A stretch of 64,000 nucleotides of DNA from Ignelater luminosus (taxonomy: Eukaryota; Arthropoda; Insecta; Coleoptera; Elateridae). Below are positions 44,941-57,257 of this stretch, one piece after another (positions within the stretch are counted from its first letter, which is position 1; every line of letters begins with the position of its first letter). The stretch covers positions 186,001 through 250,000 of the forward strand of contig VTPC01000956.1 in the NCBI GenBank assembly GCA_011009095.1, read 5' to 3'. The position numbers and the translations under genes are program-made. Under the pieces are notes generated by a model. The model searched no databases. It saw only the letters and a program-made list of their open reading frames with translations, and was not told the DNA's origin.

Positions 44941-46728
44941 AAGCTATACTACCCAAAAATATATATATATATATACGTATAACATTCTATCTAAAAAATA
45001 CAAAAAATGTATCATTCCATTTAAAAAAATTACATATGACGTCATAGCTCGAAGGGGATGACATCACAAACAAGCACAGCACCTTAAAAACGTTGAAATA
45101 TATTATAAAAATTGACCTGTTTTAGCATTTTTCAAAAATATCATTCGTTTTGAAATTACTGATTTTATTCCATAAGTAGTTTTCGCGCTGTATATCTACA
45201 TATAAAAAATAGCCCAACTCAGTTGGTAGAGTATCGACACGAAAGCCAATAGTCGCAGATTCAAATCCCGTTCGGGGTCGAATATTTTCTATATGTATTA
45301 ACTTCTTAAAAAATTAAATATTAAATTTAATAATTTTTAAATGATAAAATTCAATAAACTTCAATTTGTAATAGAGATACAGAAGAGACAAGCTAAGCTC
45401 TGGCAAATGTAAAGCAGAACCTGCTAAAGAATTTCTGTCCTAATATTAGTTATACCTAAAATATTCTGTGGGGTTCTTCCTTCTTTAAAAAAATATGAAG
45501 CTTAGCTAACCCGTATTCGGAAAACTTCGTTTTAGATTTAAATTATTTTTTTGTGTTTAACTCTTAGTTTCCAAAAGACTAAAAAGTTATCTGGCGAGAA
45601 GATTGTAAATAATTTATCTCAAAACAGTACTCCGTTCCGCATTTATGTTATTCATTCGAATAATAAATTTTAAGTTTTCAAAACTTCTCCAAAACTAGTT
45701 ATATTTGCAAAAAAACTTAAAACCTGATTATGATTTTAAAGTTCTTGTCGCTTTTTTTTCCTACATTTTCTATTACTTAAACGGATCTTAAGGTCGCTGA
45801 ATTCGGTTAGGAGTTCATTCATCCACAGTTTAATTACTTTTTTTCCTCTGTAATAGTGATTAAACGATAAGAAAAAATAATTTATTTTTTATAGTCTTCT
45901 AGTCTCCCTTTTTAATAGGATACGCGGACCTCTATCTCCGAAACGTTCTGACTGATGAATGTGCAATAAATAACAACCAAATAAATTAAAGAAAACAAGT
46001 AAAAGTTGTAGCGGAGAATATCTTATTAGTATTATGTTCTACTGGTTTTGTGTGCCACGGACGTATTGTTTTATAATTAAAATTTATTATTTTTTTCGTA
46101 AATGTACTATTAAGATGATCCAATGATCATAAAAAAAGATGATGACGGGTTTGAAAGGATGCTAAGTGTTTGAACTTTTGATTTTTGTAATTTAATATTT
46201 ACTCCAACACTTTTTTATAAATTCAGAGAATGATAATGATATTTAAGATTATGTTTTATGCGATAATAATTAAAAAATTCAGTGTCATCATTATATTACG
46301 GTGTGATAAATGAATAAATAAACACGAAGAAATATTGCCATTAAAATCCTTAATGTGTTTGAGTATTAAAAGTTGGCCAGTATAAGCAAACAGAAAAAAA
46401 CAATGAAAATGTTTTAGATAAATTTACACATAAAAAACATACTTTGCAATATTTTTGTTTTTATTTTGGAAAGATGGAGCGTAATTACAAGTTTTTTTTA
46501 AATAAAAAGATAACCTTATTTGATTTTGATACTACCGAATAGTTAGTTTCAAGTGCTTTCTGTTAACATAGAGCTTTGTTTCGCAAAATTATTAAATAAA
46601 AAACATTTTTTCAGGCAAAAACGGCTATGGTTAATAAAAAGTTTGACTGCTAGTCTCTATGATCTTGGCTTGAAGAATAGTTTTTATTCGATAACTTCCC
46701 GAAACAAAAGAACTACCTATGTAAAACC
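44941..46728. other. non-coding with AT microsatellite and tRNA-like repeat
   Basis: An (AT)n run at 44959-44975 lies at the edge of the LINE. No gene was found. 46140-46728 could hold remains of an LTR of the BEL/Pao fragment that ends at 46729, but nothing definite is seen. Confidence 0.45.
45205..45290 (+). repeat. tRNA-like sequence
   Basis: CTCAGTTGGTAGAGTATCG (A box and D-loop) and GATTCAAATCCCGT (B box) with normal spacing. The anticodon stem has two mismatches and the 5' acceptor strand does not pair with CGGGGTC, so this is a tRNA pseudogene or the head of a SINE. Confidence 0.5.
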
Positions 46729-47705
46729 TTAAAAGCTGAGAACACAACCCATTCTCCGACTTTGTGGAGATGGATTATCCTCCATAATTAGAACTAGTAC
46801 ACCTTCTTTTAACAAACTGGATTGATTCTGTTTCCATTTAACTCTGCATTGTAACTCAGAAATATATTCCCTTTGCCGTCTACTCCAGAAATGCTGCACT
46901 AGCTTTTGAAGTCTGGCAAATTTAGTTAAACTGGATTCGTTGATGTCTAGAGGAATGTGCTCGGGAAGTGAAGTAAGAGGTTTTCCAATAAGAAAATGCC
47001 ATGGGATTAGTGCTTCTAAATCATTAGGATTATCTGATAAAGGAGCCAGTGGTCTTGAATTAAGTATTGACTCAATTTGAGTTAATACTGTATAAGATTC
47101 TCCAAATGTTAAGGATGCGTTTGCAAGAATTCTTTTTATGTGGTATTTTGTTGATTTAATACCTGCTTCCCACAAAGAGCCGAAATGAGCAGCTCTTGGG
47201 GGTTCGTATAAACTTCCACTGAATGTAGTCGTTGGCTAGAAGTTTAATTATAAAGTCTTGATTCGATTGGTTAGTCAGAAATACAGAAAGCTCTCTAAGT
47301 TAATTACGAGCTCCCTTAAAATTAGATGCATTACCCGAATTAAATATTTTGGGTTGGCCTCTTCTAGAAATGAAACGTTTAAGAGTAGCTAAAAATGCGT
47401 CAGTGGTTAACTCACTTGTAAGTTTCTAGTGAATTGCTTAGGAGCGTAACCGATAAATAATGCGATATAACATTTGGTAAATTTAGGATTTCGTGTTTTG
47501 CGATCTTTAGCAAGAAAGGGACCAGCGTAATCTACTCCGGTTTCAAAAATATGGAGAGAAGTAACGTTTACTCGGCATACTGGTAAGTCGCCCATTATAG
47601 GAATGCACCTTTGGATTGTATCGAGTGCAAATTACACATTTGTTAACTATATTTTTGGCTAAATTCTTTTCAACAACTGGTAAGAATTTGTCACGTACAA
47701 TTGCT
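46729..47705 (-). pseudogene. second BEL/Pao fragment: integrase and C-terminal domain
   Basis: Minus-strand pieces in order: NIVNKCVICTRYNPK (zinc finger), FETGVDYAGPFLAKD (first catalytic Asp), FISRRGQPKIFNSGNASNF (the family Asp before NAS is Gly here), MWEAGIKSTKYHIKRIL (Glu region), then HFWSRRQREYISELQ and GVLVLIMEDNPSP, the DUF5641-type C-terminal domain. Frameshifts separate the pieces. It is a different copy or family from the one at 14.6-19.2 kb and retains the part that copy lacks. The 5' side is cut by the R1-like LINE at 47706. Confidence 0.8.
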
Positions 47706-49612
47706 AGATAATAGAAGACCTTTTTCCTAAACTCGAAGCCCCAAATAGAAATGCAAAAGAGGCAAAAGAGATTCCATGTTTTACTGAGGAAGAACTATTA
47801 CAGGTGGCGAAGAGAATTAAATCCGGAAAAACCCCAGGCTCGAATGGACTACCACCAGAAGTTATCAGAATTGTAATAGAACAGAACACAATTAAAGTTC
47901 TGAATTTATTAAACGAAAGACTAATGGAAGCAACATTCCTCGATAAATGGAAAAAGGCAAGCTTGGTACTAATACCGAAAGGATCACCAGAAAACAAGAA
48001 ATTCGGGTCTATCTGTTTAATAGACACTATGGCAAAGGTCATGAAATTACTGATAAGAGAAAGAAAAATGACGGAACTGGTAATAGAAGGGAAGCTTTCG
48101 GACAGACAATACGGTTACCGACCTGGAAAGTTAAAAAAATTAAGGAAATAAGAACGAAAACATTGGACATACAAAATGCTTTCAATACAGCCAGTTGGGC
48201 AGGAATCGTCGAAGAGATGGAAAGGAAAGGCATTAACAAGAAACTGATAAACATAATAATGAACTACCTTAGCGGTAGGAAAGTTATCTACAAAGGAAGG
48301 GAGTACGAGTTGAATTGCGATGTACCACAAGGCTCAGTGCTAGGGCCTGTCCTTTGGAACGTATACTTTGCCAGCATATTAAGCGTCGAAGTTCCATAGG
48401 ACACCGAATTACTATGCTACACCGATGACACAGCCCTAATCGTTACCGCAAACACTAAGGAGATGCTGGAAATCGAAGCAGAGAGAGCATACCTAAGCGT
48501 AAATAGAGAGATTACCAACAATGGCCTAGAAATCACACACCAGAAGACACAGATGGTGATACTAAACAGAGAAAGAAGATTGAAAGGAATTGAAATAAAC
48601 TGTGGAGGTATGACAATAAGAAGCCAGGAACACATCAAATATCTTGGCGTCATGTTCGACAAAAATCTAAGAATGGCGAAACACGTCGAATATATTGCAA
48701 CAAATGCAGATAAAACAATCGCGGCTCTGAGCCGGCTAATGCCCAATGTAGATGGCCCCACAGAAAAGTGCTAAGTGCGTTGGAAGAATCCATAATTCTT
48801 TACGGTGCTCTGGCGTGGTCCGAATCAATAAAAATTGAGAAGTACAAAAATTGAGAAGTATAAAAATATCCTCGGAAAAGTTCAACGAAAAATGGCAATA
48901 GCCGTAACATGCGTATAGAGGACTGTTTCAGACTTGGCGGTGCTCACTATAGCAGGCATCACCCCAATTAACCTGCTAATTGAGGAAAGGAACGGGATAT
49001 ATTTAGACAGAAATCGATATACACAGCGAAACATTAGGAAAATGGTGCCAAAGAGGGCAACAATATGATAAGGCTGCATGGACAAAAACCCTAATAAACA
49101 ACCTCAAAACATGGGTAAACAGGACATGGACCTGGACATACAGACTACTTCGTAACACAGTTCATGACAGGTCACGGAAGCTTCGGGACATATCTCAAAC
49201 GAATAAAAGAAACAGAAGATGATGGTTGCGGCTACTGCGCAAAAACAGATGATCCGGAACATGCAGTTCTAAAATGTTAAAGGTGGGCAGAACTAAGAAG
49301 GAGAGTCAGCCAAGATTTAGGGCTACAAGAACTACAACCCGCAAACATAATAGTACTATAACATCGAAGTCCAGAAACTGGGACAAAATCCATAATATGA
49401 TAAAGACAATCATCAAAGATAAGATCAATAAAGGTATCTAAATAGCAAGGAGTGACAACCCGTGAGATCAAAAGTAATGCAAAACGGGTCTTCCTGAGCA
49501 TAACACATACCAGGCAGGGGAGGGTTTTTTAGTCCGTAGGTCGCTGGGTCCTCTCAGTGGAGTCGGGCCACGCTGTACGAGCGGATTTTTCCATTCCCCC
49601 GAAAAAAAGAAA
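47706..49612 (+). pseudogene. R1-like LINE, 5' truncated and frameshifted
   Basis: Starts inside the RT (FTEEELLQVAKRIKSGKTPG), continues RQYGYRPGK, then TLDIQNAFNTASWAGIVEEM (motif A), VPQGSVLGPVLWN (motif B), CYTDDTALIV (motif C, Asp pair intact) and IKYLGVMFDKNLR. After shifts comes a C-terminal finger CGYCAKTDDPEHAVLKC. The final ~110 bp (GTAGGTCGCTGGGTCCTCTC) resemble an R1-clade 3' UTR. A small deletion joins RPGK to motif A. A 5'-truncated copy is typical of LINE integration. Confidence 0.75.
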
Positions 49613-50640
49613 TAAGCTCATAGAACCGCATGTTAAATCCTTGTGGTACCTCCGGCACCTCTACTCAGTACCCCGGTGACCCTCTTGACAAGCCTGACAA
49701 TACGACACCTCAACTGACCTGATCCGTGGTAGGCGAGTATACGGAAATCGTACCGTAGTTTCTCAACAACGTGGGTCGCTTCCTTTCTGTTGTCGGAGAA
49801 AATTGCTAGATCGTCTATGAAGGCTAAACAACGTAGGTGAATTTTATTGTTGCGAAGTTATTCATTTTATTTCTCTTTCCTAGGTCCTAATTACTTTTTG
49901 TAATACAAAATTAAATAGTATAGGTGAGAGTCCGTCTCCTTGTCGAACTCCTGTTTTGATATGAAAAGGTTCAAATATTTCGCTCAGAAATTTAATTTTT
50001 GACGTGGTGTTGGTTAATGTTTCTTTGATTAGTTCTCTTGTTTTTCTATCAACTTTAAATTCTTCTAATACACTGAAAAGTGTTTCTCTGTCTATTAAAT
50101 CATAAGATTTTTTAAAGGATGGTTTTTAGATTTAGTATTTGTTCTGCACACGATCTACTTTTTCTGAATCCTGCCTGATATTCGCCAATTAGGTGGTCTG
50201 TTTGTTCTTCAATCCTCCTAAGTAAGATTTCGAAAAGAATTTTGTAACTGCTGGGAGAGAAATTGCTTTGTAATTGTTAATATCTGTTTTCAGGGCCGTT
50301 CAGAGAAAATGCCAGGCCCGGGGCAACTAATATTTTAGAGGCCCTTCAAAATTTAAAATAAAATTGTGGACAACACAAACTGTTGCCAAGTTGAGGCCCC
50401 TAATATTGCGAGGCCCGGGGCAGCTGCCCCTCCTGTCCCCCCTCTGAATGGCCCTGTCTGTTTTATTCCCTTTCTTGGGCAGTGGGTGGATTAAAGCGCG
50501 TTTCAAGTCTTCAGGAATTTTTTCAGTTTTTCAGATTAAGATTGCCTGAATTTTCTGAGCGAGGTTTGCACCACCTATTTTTATCATTTCGGCAATACAA
50601 CATGTTCCCCTAGGACTTTGTTATTTTTAAGTTAAGTTGA
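49613..50640 (-). pseudogene. LINE reverse transcriptase fragment split by a hAT MITE
   Basis: Minus-strand residues: IPEDLKRALIHPLPKKGNKT, NNYKAISL, LIGEYQAGFRKSRSCAEQIL, KTGVRQGDGLSPILFNFVLQ and AFIDDLAIFSDNRKEATHVV. This is a standard non-LTR RT order with the catalytic FIDD intact, broken by stops and frameshifts. The clade is not certain (RTE-like or a related group). The MITE at 50291-50456 sits between KKGNKTD and INNYKAISL, and removing it with one target copy restores the frame across this joint. Confidence 0.7.
50291..50456. mobile_element. hAT MITE with exact 8-bp target duplication
   Basis: 166 bp with ends CAGGGCCGTTCAGAG and, inverted, CAGGGCCATTCAGAG (14 of 15). It is flanked by TCTGTTTT at 50283-50290 and 50457-50464. 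The interior is GC-rich (AGGCCCGGGGCA occurs twice). hAT assignment follows from the 8-bp duplication and CAGGG ends. Confidence 0.9.
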
Positions 50641-52502
50641 TTAAGATTTTACTATTATTATTATAAACGGTAGATATCCATGCTCTTACATTTAAGTTAC
50701 GACAGGCAGTTAATAAAACTGCGTTGTTTTTGTCCAAGTATACCACCATAATCCTTCTACGCTTTATAATTTCTTACTAATGAAAATTAGATTTGTTCGT
50801 TTTGGCAAAGGAACAAGCCAGAATGTGTTTGTACAGTACAACACAGATTAACAAACAAACTCATTCTATAATGCATAATAGTCGATTCTTATTTAGATTA
50901 TAAAATCGAAGTTTCAACACTCAACTGTACTTTAATAAACCTTACAACAAATAAGAGTCACAGTTTTATTATTAATTTGTGTTTTTAGAAACAAAAGGTT
51001 GTCTTCCAAAAGAGATCAATAGAATAGTAGACTAATAGAATAGTTACACTAAAACGATGTCTACCTTACTTATGAAATTTTGCAATCAACCGTAAATAAT
51101 GTAATAAATGCAATCTGCAACGAGCGCAACCTTTTCTGTCCAATTTTGGGGCAATATTTTGTAAGATTCGTTTTAAATATTCAGTGCTCGTCTAACTATT
51201 TAGTAAAAAGCAGTAAAATTTGTAAGATGTACTAGGTATTATTTAATACAACATAAAATAGAAACAAACATTATAATCGTGTTGTACGGCAGTTAATAAT
51301 TAGTATTTATGGTTTTAAGACTAGAAAATAACAAACATTTAACGATTCCTCACTTCGTATTAGAAACGTGAACTACGAAGTGTAGGTATTATAAACTCGC
51401 TTATAACAACAACGGCAGAGGAGAAAATATTATTATGCGAATTGCTAGCGCATTTGTTAATAAGTTGCGCAAACTTTTAAAAGGGGAAGTGGGTCATAAG
51501 ATAAAACACACTCGGCCTTCCGCAGAAAATGCATCAGGCATGAAAGATTCGTGATTAGCCCAGTTTAAACACCAAGAATCCCCGTCATATCCTTTCCAAG
51601 ATTTATATTTCTGATGCCGCGAATGTATTTATGATTTTATTATAAGTTTGTTGTACAGGTTCTTTGTTCTCTTTATACAGAAGTGACCGTTTGAAAAGAA
51701 AAATAATAAAAAAGCGTTGAAACTGCATAAATTCAAGGCCCATCTTCCTTTTTATTTTACGATTTGGATTTTGATAAACCCTTGTAGCGCACCAGCTAAA
51801 ACGGACAGAACAAAAGGTGGTTTGATTAGATAGTGATGGATAAAGCATGTTTCAATTTTATTTGGTAGTACTAATAATGGGGAAAAATCGTGATGGAATT
51901 CGCAAGTCAGTGCGGTATAAATAAAAGGATACAAAAGTCAATATCCTGTTGCATATGTTTGGTTGTTTTTTATCTCTATTTTATTTCAAAATTTATTTTT
52001 AAATTTGAACCTTGATTTCTAATGAATATTAATCAAAATTTGTTTAAATCTGGTGATGAACTTCCTTAAATGCACTTTTAAATTGATATACAAGTGTTAG
52101 CTAGATTTCCGAAGGTTTTCCGGCAGTTTTGTAATTTGTTACAGCTTAAAATTAATAATCAACAATTATCATTAGTTCCCTGCAATATTTTTAGTTGATA
52201 TTTAGAAAACAAGAATTTCTCGTTGTATTTGAGTTTTAGTCAACTAAAGTTATTGGATTCTAGAATGTTTTGGGTACTACCAAAAGGTTAGTCACGCGGG
52301 TACTACAATAATGCAGTACGTATATGCACACCTTCAAGGAAAACACAATTTAACAAGTATCAAATGACAAGACAATAAGGAATTGAGATTGTCTAGATGT
52401 TAAGTAGTGGCTTACCTTTACAAAAGTTGCAATGACATTATCAATATCAAATACGGAAGGTGCTTGCAAGTGTGATTTGATTGATTAGGTCTTTGCTAAG
52501 TA
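50641..52502. other. non-coding, AT-rich
   Basis: No gene or clear element. Frames at 51603-51848 and 51752-51934 lack coding character. Confidence 0.5.
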
Positions 52503-53804
52503 AAGGGTTTTCCAATAAGAGGTGTTATTTTGATATTCAAAGAAAAGTGCCATTTTTTAATATAAATGATCGGATGTTTATTTCATTATAAAGAGGAAGG
52601 TATGCCGTTAATAGTGGAAAATAACATCAGGCAAATGACCACCACGACCACGCTTACAGGACAATATCCTTTTCATGAAATTTTCCATAACCAAATCGCA
52701 AAGTGGCTGCCCTATGTCCTCGATAGCCTCACGAATTCCATCTTTGAGGTCTTGAATCGACGCTGGGCTGTTGGCGTAGACCTTCTCTTTCACGTGGCCC
52801 CAAAGAAAGAAGTCGCAAGGTGTTAAATCACAAGATCTCGGTGGCCAATTGTGATCACCTCTTCGAGAGATAACACGGTCCGGAAACTTTTTCCGTAAAA
52901 GATCAATGGTTTCGTTGCTTGTGTGGCACGTAGCGCCGTCTTGTTGAAAGTAAACGTTGTCCAGATCAATACCATCCAATTCCGGCCATAAAAAATCGTT
53001 AATCATCTCTCGATAGCGCAATCCAGTCACCGTAACTGTTGCTCCAGCCTCATTTTCGAAAAAGTAAGGTCCAATGACTCCGCCGGACCATAAACCGCAC
53101 CAAACAGTCACACGTTGAGGATAGAGAGACTTTTCAACAATAACTCTTGGATTTTCTGAGCCCCAGATCCGACAATTTTGCTTGTTGACGAAGCCACCGA
53201 GGTGGAAATGGGCCTCATCACTCAAGATGATTTTTCGATGGAATTCTGGATCATTTTCATGCATTTCAACGACCCAATCAGCAAAGACACGACGTTGTTG
53301 ATCGGCCGGCTTGAGTTCTTGTGTTAACTAGACTTTATAAGCCTTAAGACCCAAATCTTTATGCAAAATACGGTGTAATGACGTTTGTGGAATGGCTAAT
53401 TCCAAAGAACGACGAGGAATGGACAAACCTGGGTTTTCTTTAACACTTTCGGCTACAACAGCAATATTCTCGGCTGTTCTTGAGCGACGTGCACGGGTTT
53501 TATTCTTCACATCACTAACTTGTCCCAAGAGCTCGAATTTTTTCACCAATTTCTGTATTGCGGTCCGACAAGGTGCTTCACGGTGACCCAAAAATGTTCG
53601 AGTTTTACGAACCGTCTCTGCCAAATTTTCACCATTTTTATAGTGAATTTTAATAATTTCAATGCGTTGTTGAAGCGTGTATCGTTCCATATTTATTAAT
53701 GGCGTAGTTTCTACTTGTCAAATGTCAAAAAATGATAGCTTCAAAAGTGACATCTACCGAAATAGCGGGCTATTCAAAATAACACCTCTTATTGGAAAAC
53801 CCTT
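52503..53804 (-). mobile_element. nearly intact D-41-D Tc1/mariner-superfamily transposon
   Basis: 1302 bp with inverted ends that match over ~31 bp (AAGGGTTTTCCAATAAGAGG at 52503 and its complement up to 53804). Flanked by TA at 52501-52502 and 53805-53806. It holds one transposase frame on the minus strand. The good match of the ends and the almost open frame indicate a young insertion. Confidence 0.88.
52608..53690 (-). pseudogene. D-41-D transposase with one in-frame stop
   Basis: 361 codons from ATG (MERYTLQQRIEIIKIHY) to the natural stop, with a single TAG at codon 121 after KAYKV. The frame is otherwise open. Residues 1-120 form the helix-turn-helix region. The catalytic residues are Asp158 (LSDEAHF), Asp251 (FQQDGATCH) and Asp293 (DLTPCDFFLW), with exactly 41 residues between the last two. 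This geometry is that of the DD41D group (rosa-type) of the Tc1/mariner superfamily. A CAG-to-TAG change would explain the stop, since Gln fits there. Unless the stop is read through, only the DNA-binding half would be made. Confidence 0.88.
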
Positions 53805-55883
53805 TATTTGGGTTCTAGGTTAACTCGACATAGATTAATTTTTGATTGGAATTCGTAAATTACTACATGGTATAACAAGCAACAATTGCTTATATGTAGT
53901 ACGCGGCGTCAACCACTGGTTTTCATTTGAGAATCATGTCGGACAATGATAAGAAAAAAATAGATTTCATACAGACACATTGACTTATATCCAGGCCAGA
54001 GGCGTATAACCATAGTTTTATTATTATGTATTTAACATATTTTTAATTATATGTAGTTTTTAGGACTTTTTTAAAGACAACAGGTTGCTCCTGAACATGT
54101 TCCCTTATATTCGGAAGCGAAAATCTGATTATACACATTCAAGTCTTTTGAAGATTACAATTATGGTGCTATCCAAAAGCAAGCTACAATCTTCAAACTA
54201 AAACCGTTTTTCAACTGAGATGAATGAATAAAAACAAGGAAGGCTTCAGTAGGAAACGAATACCTAAGCCAACACAGTTGGACGTGACATAGTCGTGATA
54301 GCAAATCCTCTACAACGAGGAAGAAAGAACAAAAGAATACCCCAGTAAGATCAACATAGCCAACAATAAACAAAAGAGATGAACTGAACGTCAAAGAATA
54401 AAGTTTTCCCCGAGGGATCGATTACTTGAAACTTACTGTATAGAGCAAAAAATATTATTGGCACTTTTTATTTACAATCCGTAGAAACGCGGATGACTTG
54501 TCTATAAACTAAGTTATACTAATTTTAAATTAAATTGTAAATTTTCATTGGACATTCCAGAGTATGCTAGCCATATACGAGAAGTCACTGGCTATGACTA
54601 CACCTTCTTTTGGTATAACTAAAAGCCGAGATCGAAACCCGGAAGAACTAATCGGTTTGAAACCCTACATCTTTTTATATCAAGAAAAAGGCGGACAGCG
54701 ATTACTGGCTCCTGCTTTTCCAAACTACAACAGGTTCTTGATGATATTTGTAAAAATGCATGTTATGATTTACGAAGTGCGCACTAGATAAATTAAGCAT
54801 TCTTTTTTTGGTCATGATATAGTTAAGTAACCTGTATGATGATTATATTAGACGTTTTAAGAAAAGATCACAGGAGTAATAACATTCTAGCCAATTTTAA
54901 TCAAGCTGTTACTACCTTATGATCTCAATTTTCCTTTTCGTTTGGTTATGGAGCTGTCACTAAGACAAAAGTTTTCATGATTTGATAACCATTAAGTGCC
55001 TTTGAACCACGGACCTAAATTTAGAATCTCTGGGAAATCCATTATACGGTTTTGTGGGATTTACATAGATTTCAGCTCTCCAGAAAACAACATTGTAATG
55101 TTTGAACACAAGACTTATAGATTCTGTGGTAAGATATCTACGGGCGGTGGTGTCTAGAAGATTTCTGCTTATTCTTGTCATCTATGAAGCTTTTATTTTT
55201 GGTTTACACAGACGTTCTTACACCTCCGCTGATATGTTCAGGGTTACTTCTTAAAACAAGCTAAGCAGGAAAAGTCTACTGTAGTATCTTCCGCAAAGTT
55301 TCATTCTAGCGAGTTAATAATGACAAAGCAGGAGAGATCTGGAAAGACCTAACGAGATCGTTTCAGTAGAATCTAAAAATGCTCTTGCGCAGGATGAGTA
55401 TAATAAAAAGTGTTTTGGACTGTAGAAAGAATTTAAAATTTGTATTGATCTTCTTGTTCAGTTTCTGCAAATTAACTCTTCCTGTAGTGAAGATGCCACC
55501 CACATTATCAGTGATTGAATAGTACTTTTCAAGGGCTCTTACATATTTATGTCTTGATAATGTGCAAGTCTTTAACGTCAATTTGGTACTTTTTCGTAAA
55601 TGTGTGAAACAAATTAAAAATGATTTGTTCGGAGAAGAGGTAATCGTGGATGACATTACTTTTGAGAATAATAAAGAGTAATGAGAAGGATTTCCAACTC
55701 TGAATGTCGCGAATCATTCGATCGTTTAGTTTTTCTTTCTAGGATTATTAAAGTAGATTACCAGATTATACTAATTGAGAAATCAGAATTCGCGTAGGGA
55801 TTCAACCTATACAATTGGTTCACCGGACCAATGTATTTCCAATCTAACGAATTCTTCTCCACGCGAAAGCTGATATCTCTATG
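53805..55883. other. non-coding
   Basis: No gene is supported. GATCGAAACCCGG near 54630 is a weak B-box-like string without an A box. Minus frames at 54975-55181 and 55363-55656 are open but unrecognised and end in AT-rich text. Confidence 0.4.
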
Positions 55884-56260
55884 TACGGGGTGTTTTGAAA
55901 ATGAGTGCATTCCTCTGAAGGAATTACTTTTTTTCTCGTATAACTCTGTTTTCCTAAAGTGCACAGGTTCCGAGATTCAGAATGTCAAAATTTTATTTTC
56001 TCAATATTTCAAGAACAAAATAAAATATCGGGATTGAATATTTTACATGTTTCTTACTATAAGGTGTCTATTATTCTACGTAGCAAACTTTATTCCGATA
56101 TCTCATTTTGTTCTTGAAATATTGAGAAAGCAAGGAATTTTAAATAAAACTTTGACATCCTATATCTCGGAAGCGGTGCAGTGTAGCAAAAAGAGTTATA
56201 TAGCAAAAAAGGCTTAGTTTCTGCCGGAAGATGCGCCTTTACTTTCAAAACACCTTGTGT
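55884..56260. mobile_element. foldback MITE, ~165-bp arms
   Basis: Outer ends read CGGGGTGTTTTGAAAATGAG and, inverted, CAAGGTGTTTTGAAAGTAAA. Further in, both arms share CTCAATATTTCAAGAACAAA and TGTCAAARTTTTATT. Short spacer, no coding capacity. The target duplication is uncertain (TGTA on both sides). Confidence 0.7.
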
Positions 56261-57257
56261 ATTACTGTTACATTAAATGGTACTGTAGCTTACATATTTG
56301 TTCAGCTTGACTTCTTTTACGAAAAAGTGAGAATTTATGGCTGAAGAATATCTTTAAGAAGATCAAGGGTTTAGGGTAGAGTTTAAGTAGAGAAGTCTAG
56401 GAGTGGAAGATTCAGCAAGGGTTGCTTCTAAGTCTTTGTAAGTGCTGGTTTCGGGAGTTAGAATTGTTGATGTTGCGCTGGATAAAGCAAGCGAGGCGTT
56501 TTAGAAAATATCATTTAGATAGAGTGATAAAGTAAGGACTTGGGCGAGGATGTTTGGTTTTTGGTTTCTTATAGTATCAAGTATATCAAGAAATTAGATC
56601 ATGTACGATCCTCAAGTGGTGAAAACAGTTCAGAACATTTGATAAATCACTATCGTTTTTGTGTGAAACAAAAATGAAAATCCTGTATGACATGCGTATG
56701 TGACAGCCTCAAATGTATCCGATGAACAGAATACTATTAACAAGGCTGGGTGTTGTTTATTTATATATCGCTTTATTTTATGTAAATTGCTTTTATTTAT
56801 TTATTTTAAATACAGAGAACGTGGTGCTCTTCTAGGTTTCACAATATTGTATTTTTCTTTTTCATACAAAATACTAATATGACAGACAAGACAGACAAGT
56901 GAAATAGGTGGAGAGGCCAAGCCAACTGGCAGAAAATATAATTCCAACAACAGTAAACACTGGGACATGAGAGATGTTAAAAGAGGTTCCTTTTTAAATT
57001 GCAGTAGGGCATAAGAGCATGTGACTTTAATCCTACATGCTGATATCAAAACGTCCTGAACTAAACGACAGTGGAGAGTGGAAATATGGACAGTGTCATC
57101 CTGAATTAGGCTAAGATAACAAATCGATCTTTGGAGTGTTTTTGTATATATAGTTCGAAAAACTGACATTATCCCTCGAAGTTAAAATTCTCCAGTTGTA
57201 TGGTCTTCCAAAAATATATAAGTAGTAAATGCTTCATGTCGTTCTACAAAGTGTTCA
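56261..57257. other. non-coding
   Basis: No gene. The minus frame 56801-57169 (122 codons) is long by chance standards but has no recognisable domain and reads across low-complexity sequence. Confidence 0.4.

Noticed and set aside
45920-45975. Second hammerhead-like motif (CCGAAACGTT then CTGATGA)
   Set aside because: The boxes are in the wrong order and too close together to form the required stems.
56801-57169. 122-codon minus-strand gene
   Set aside because: No domain, no splice or promoter signals, and composition like background.
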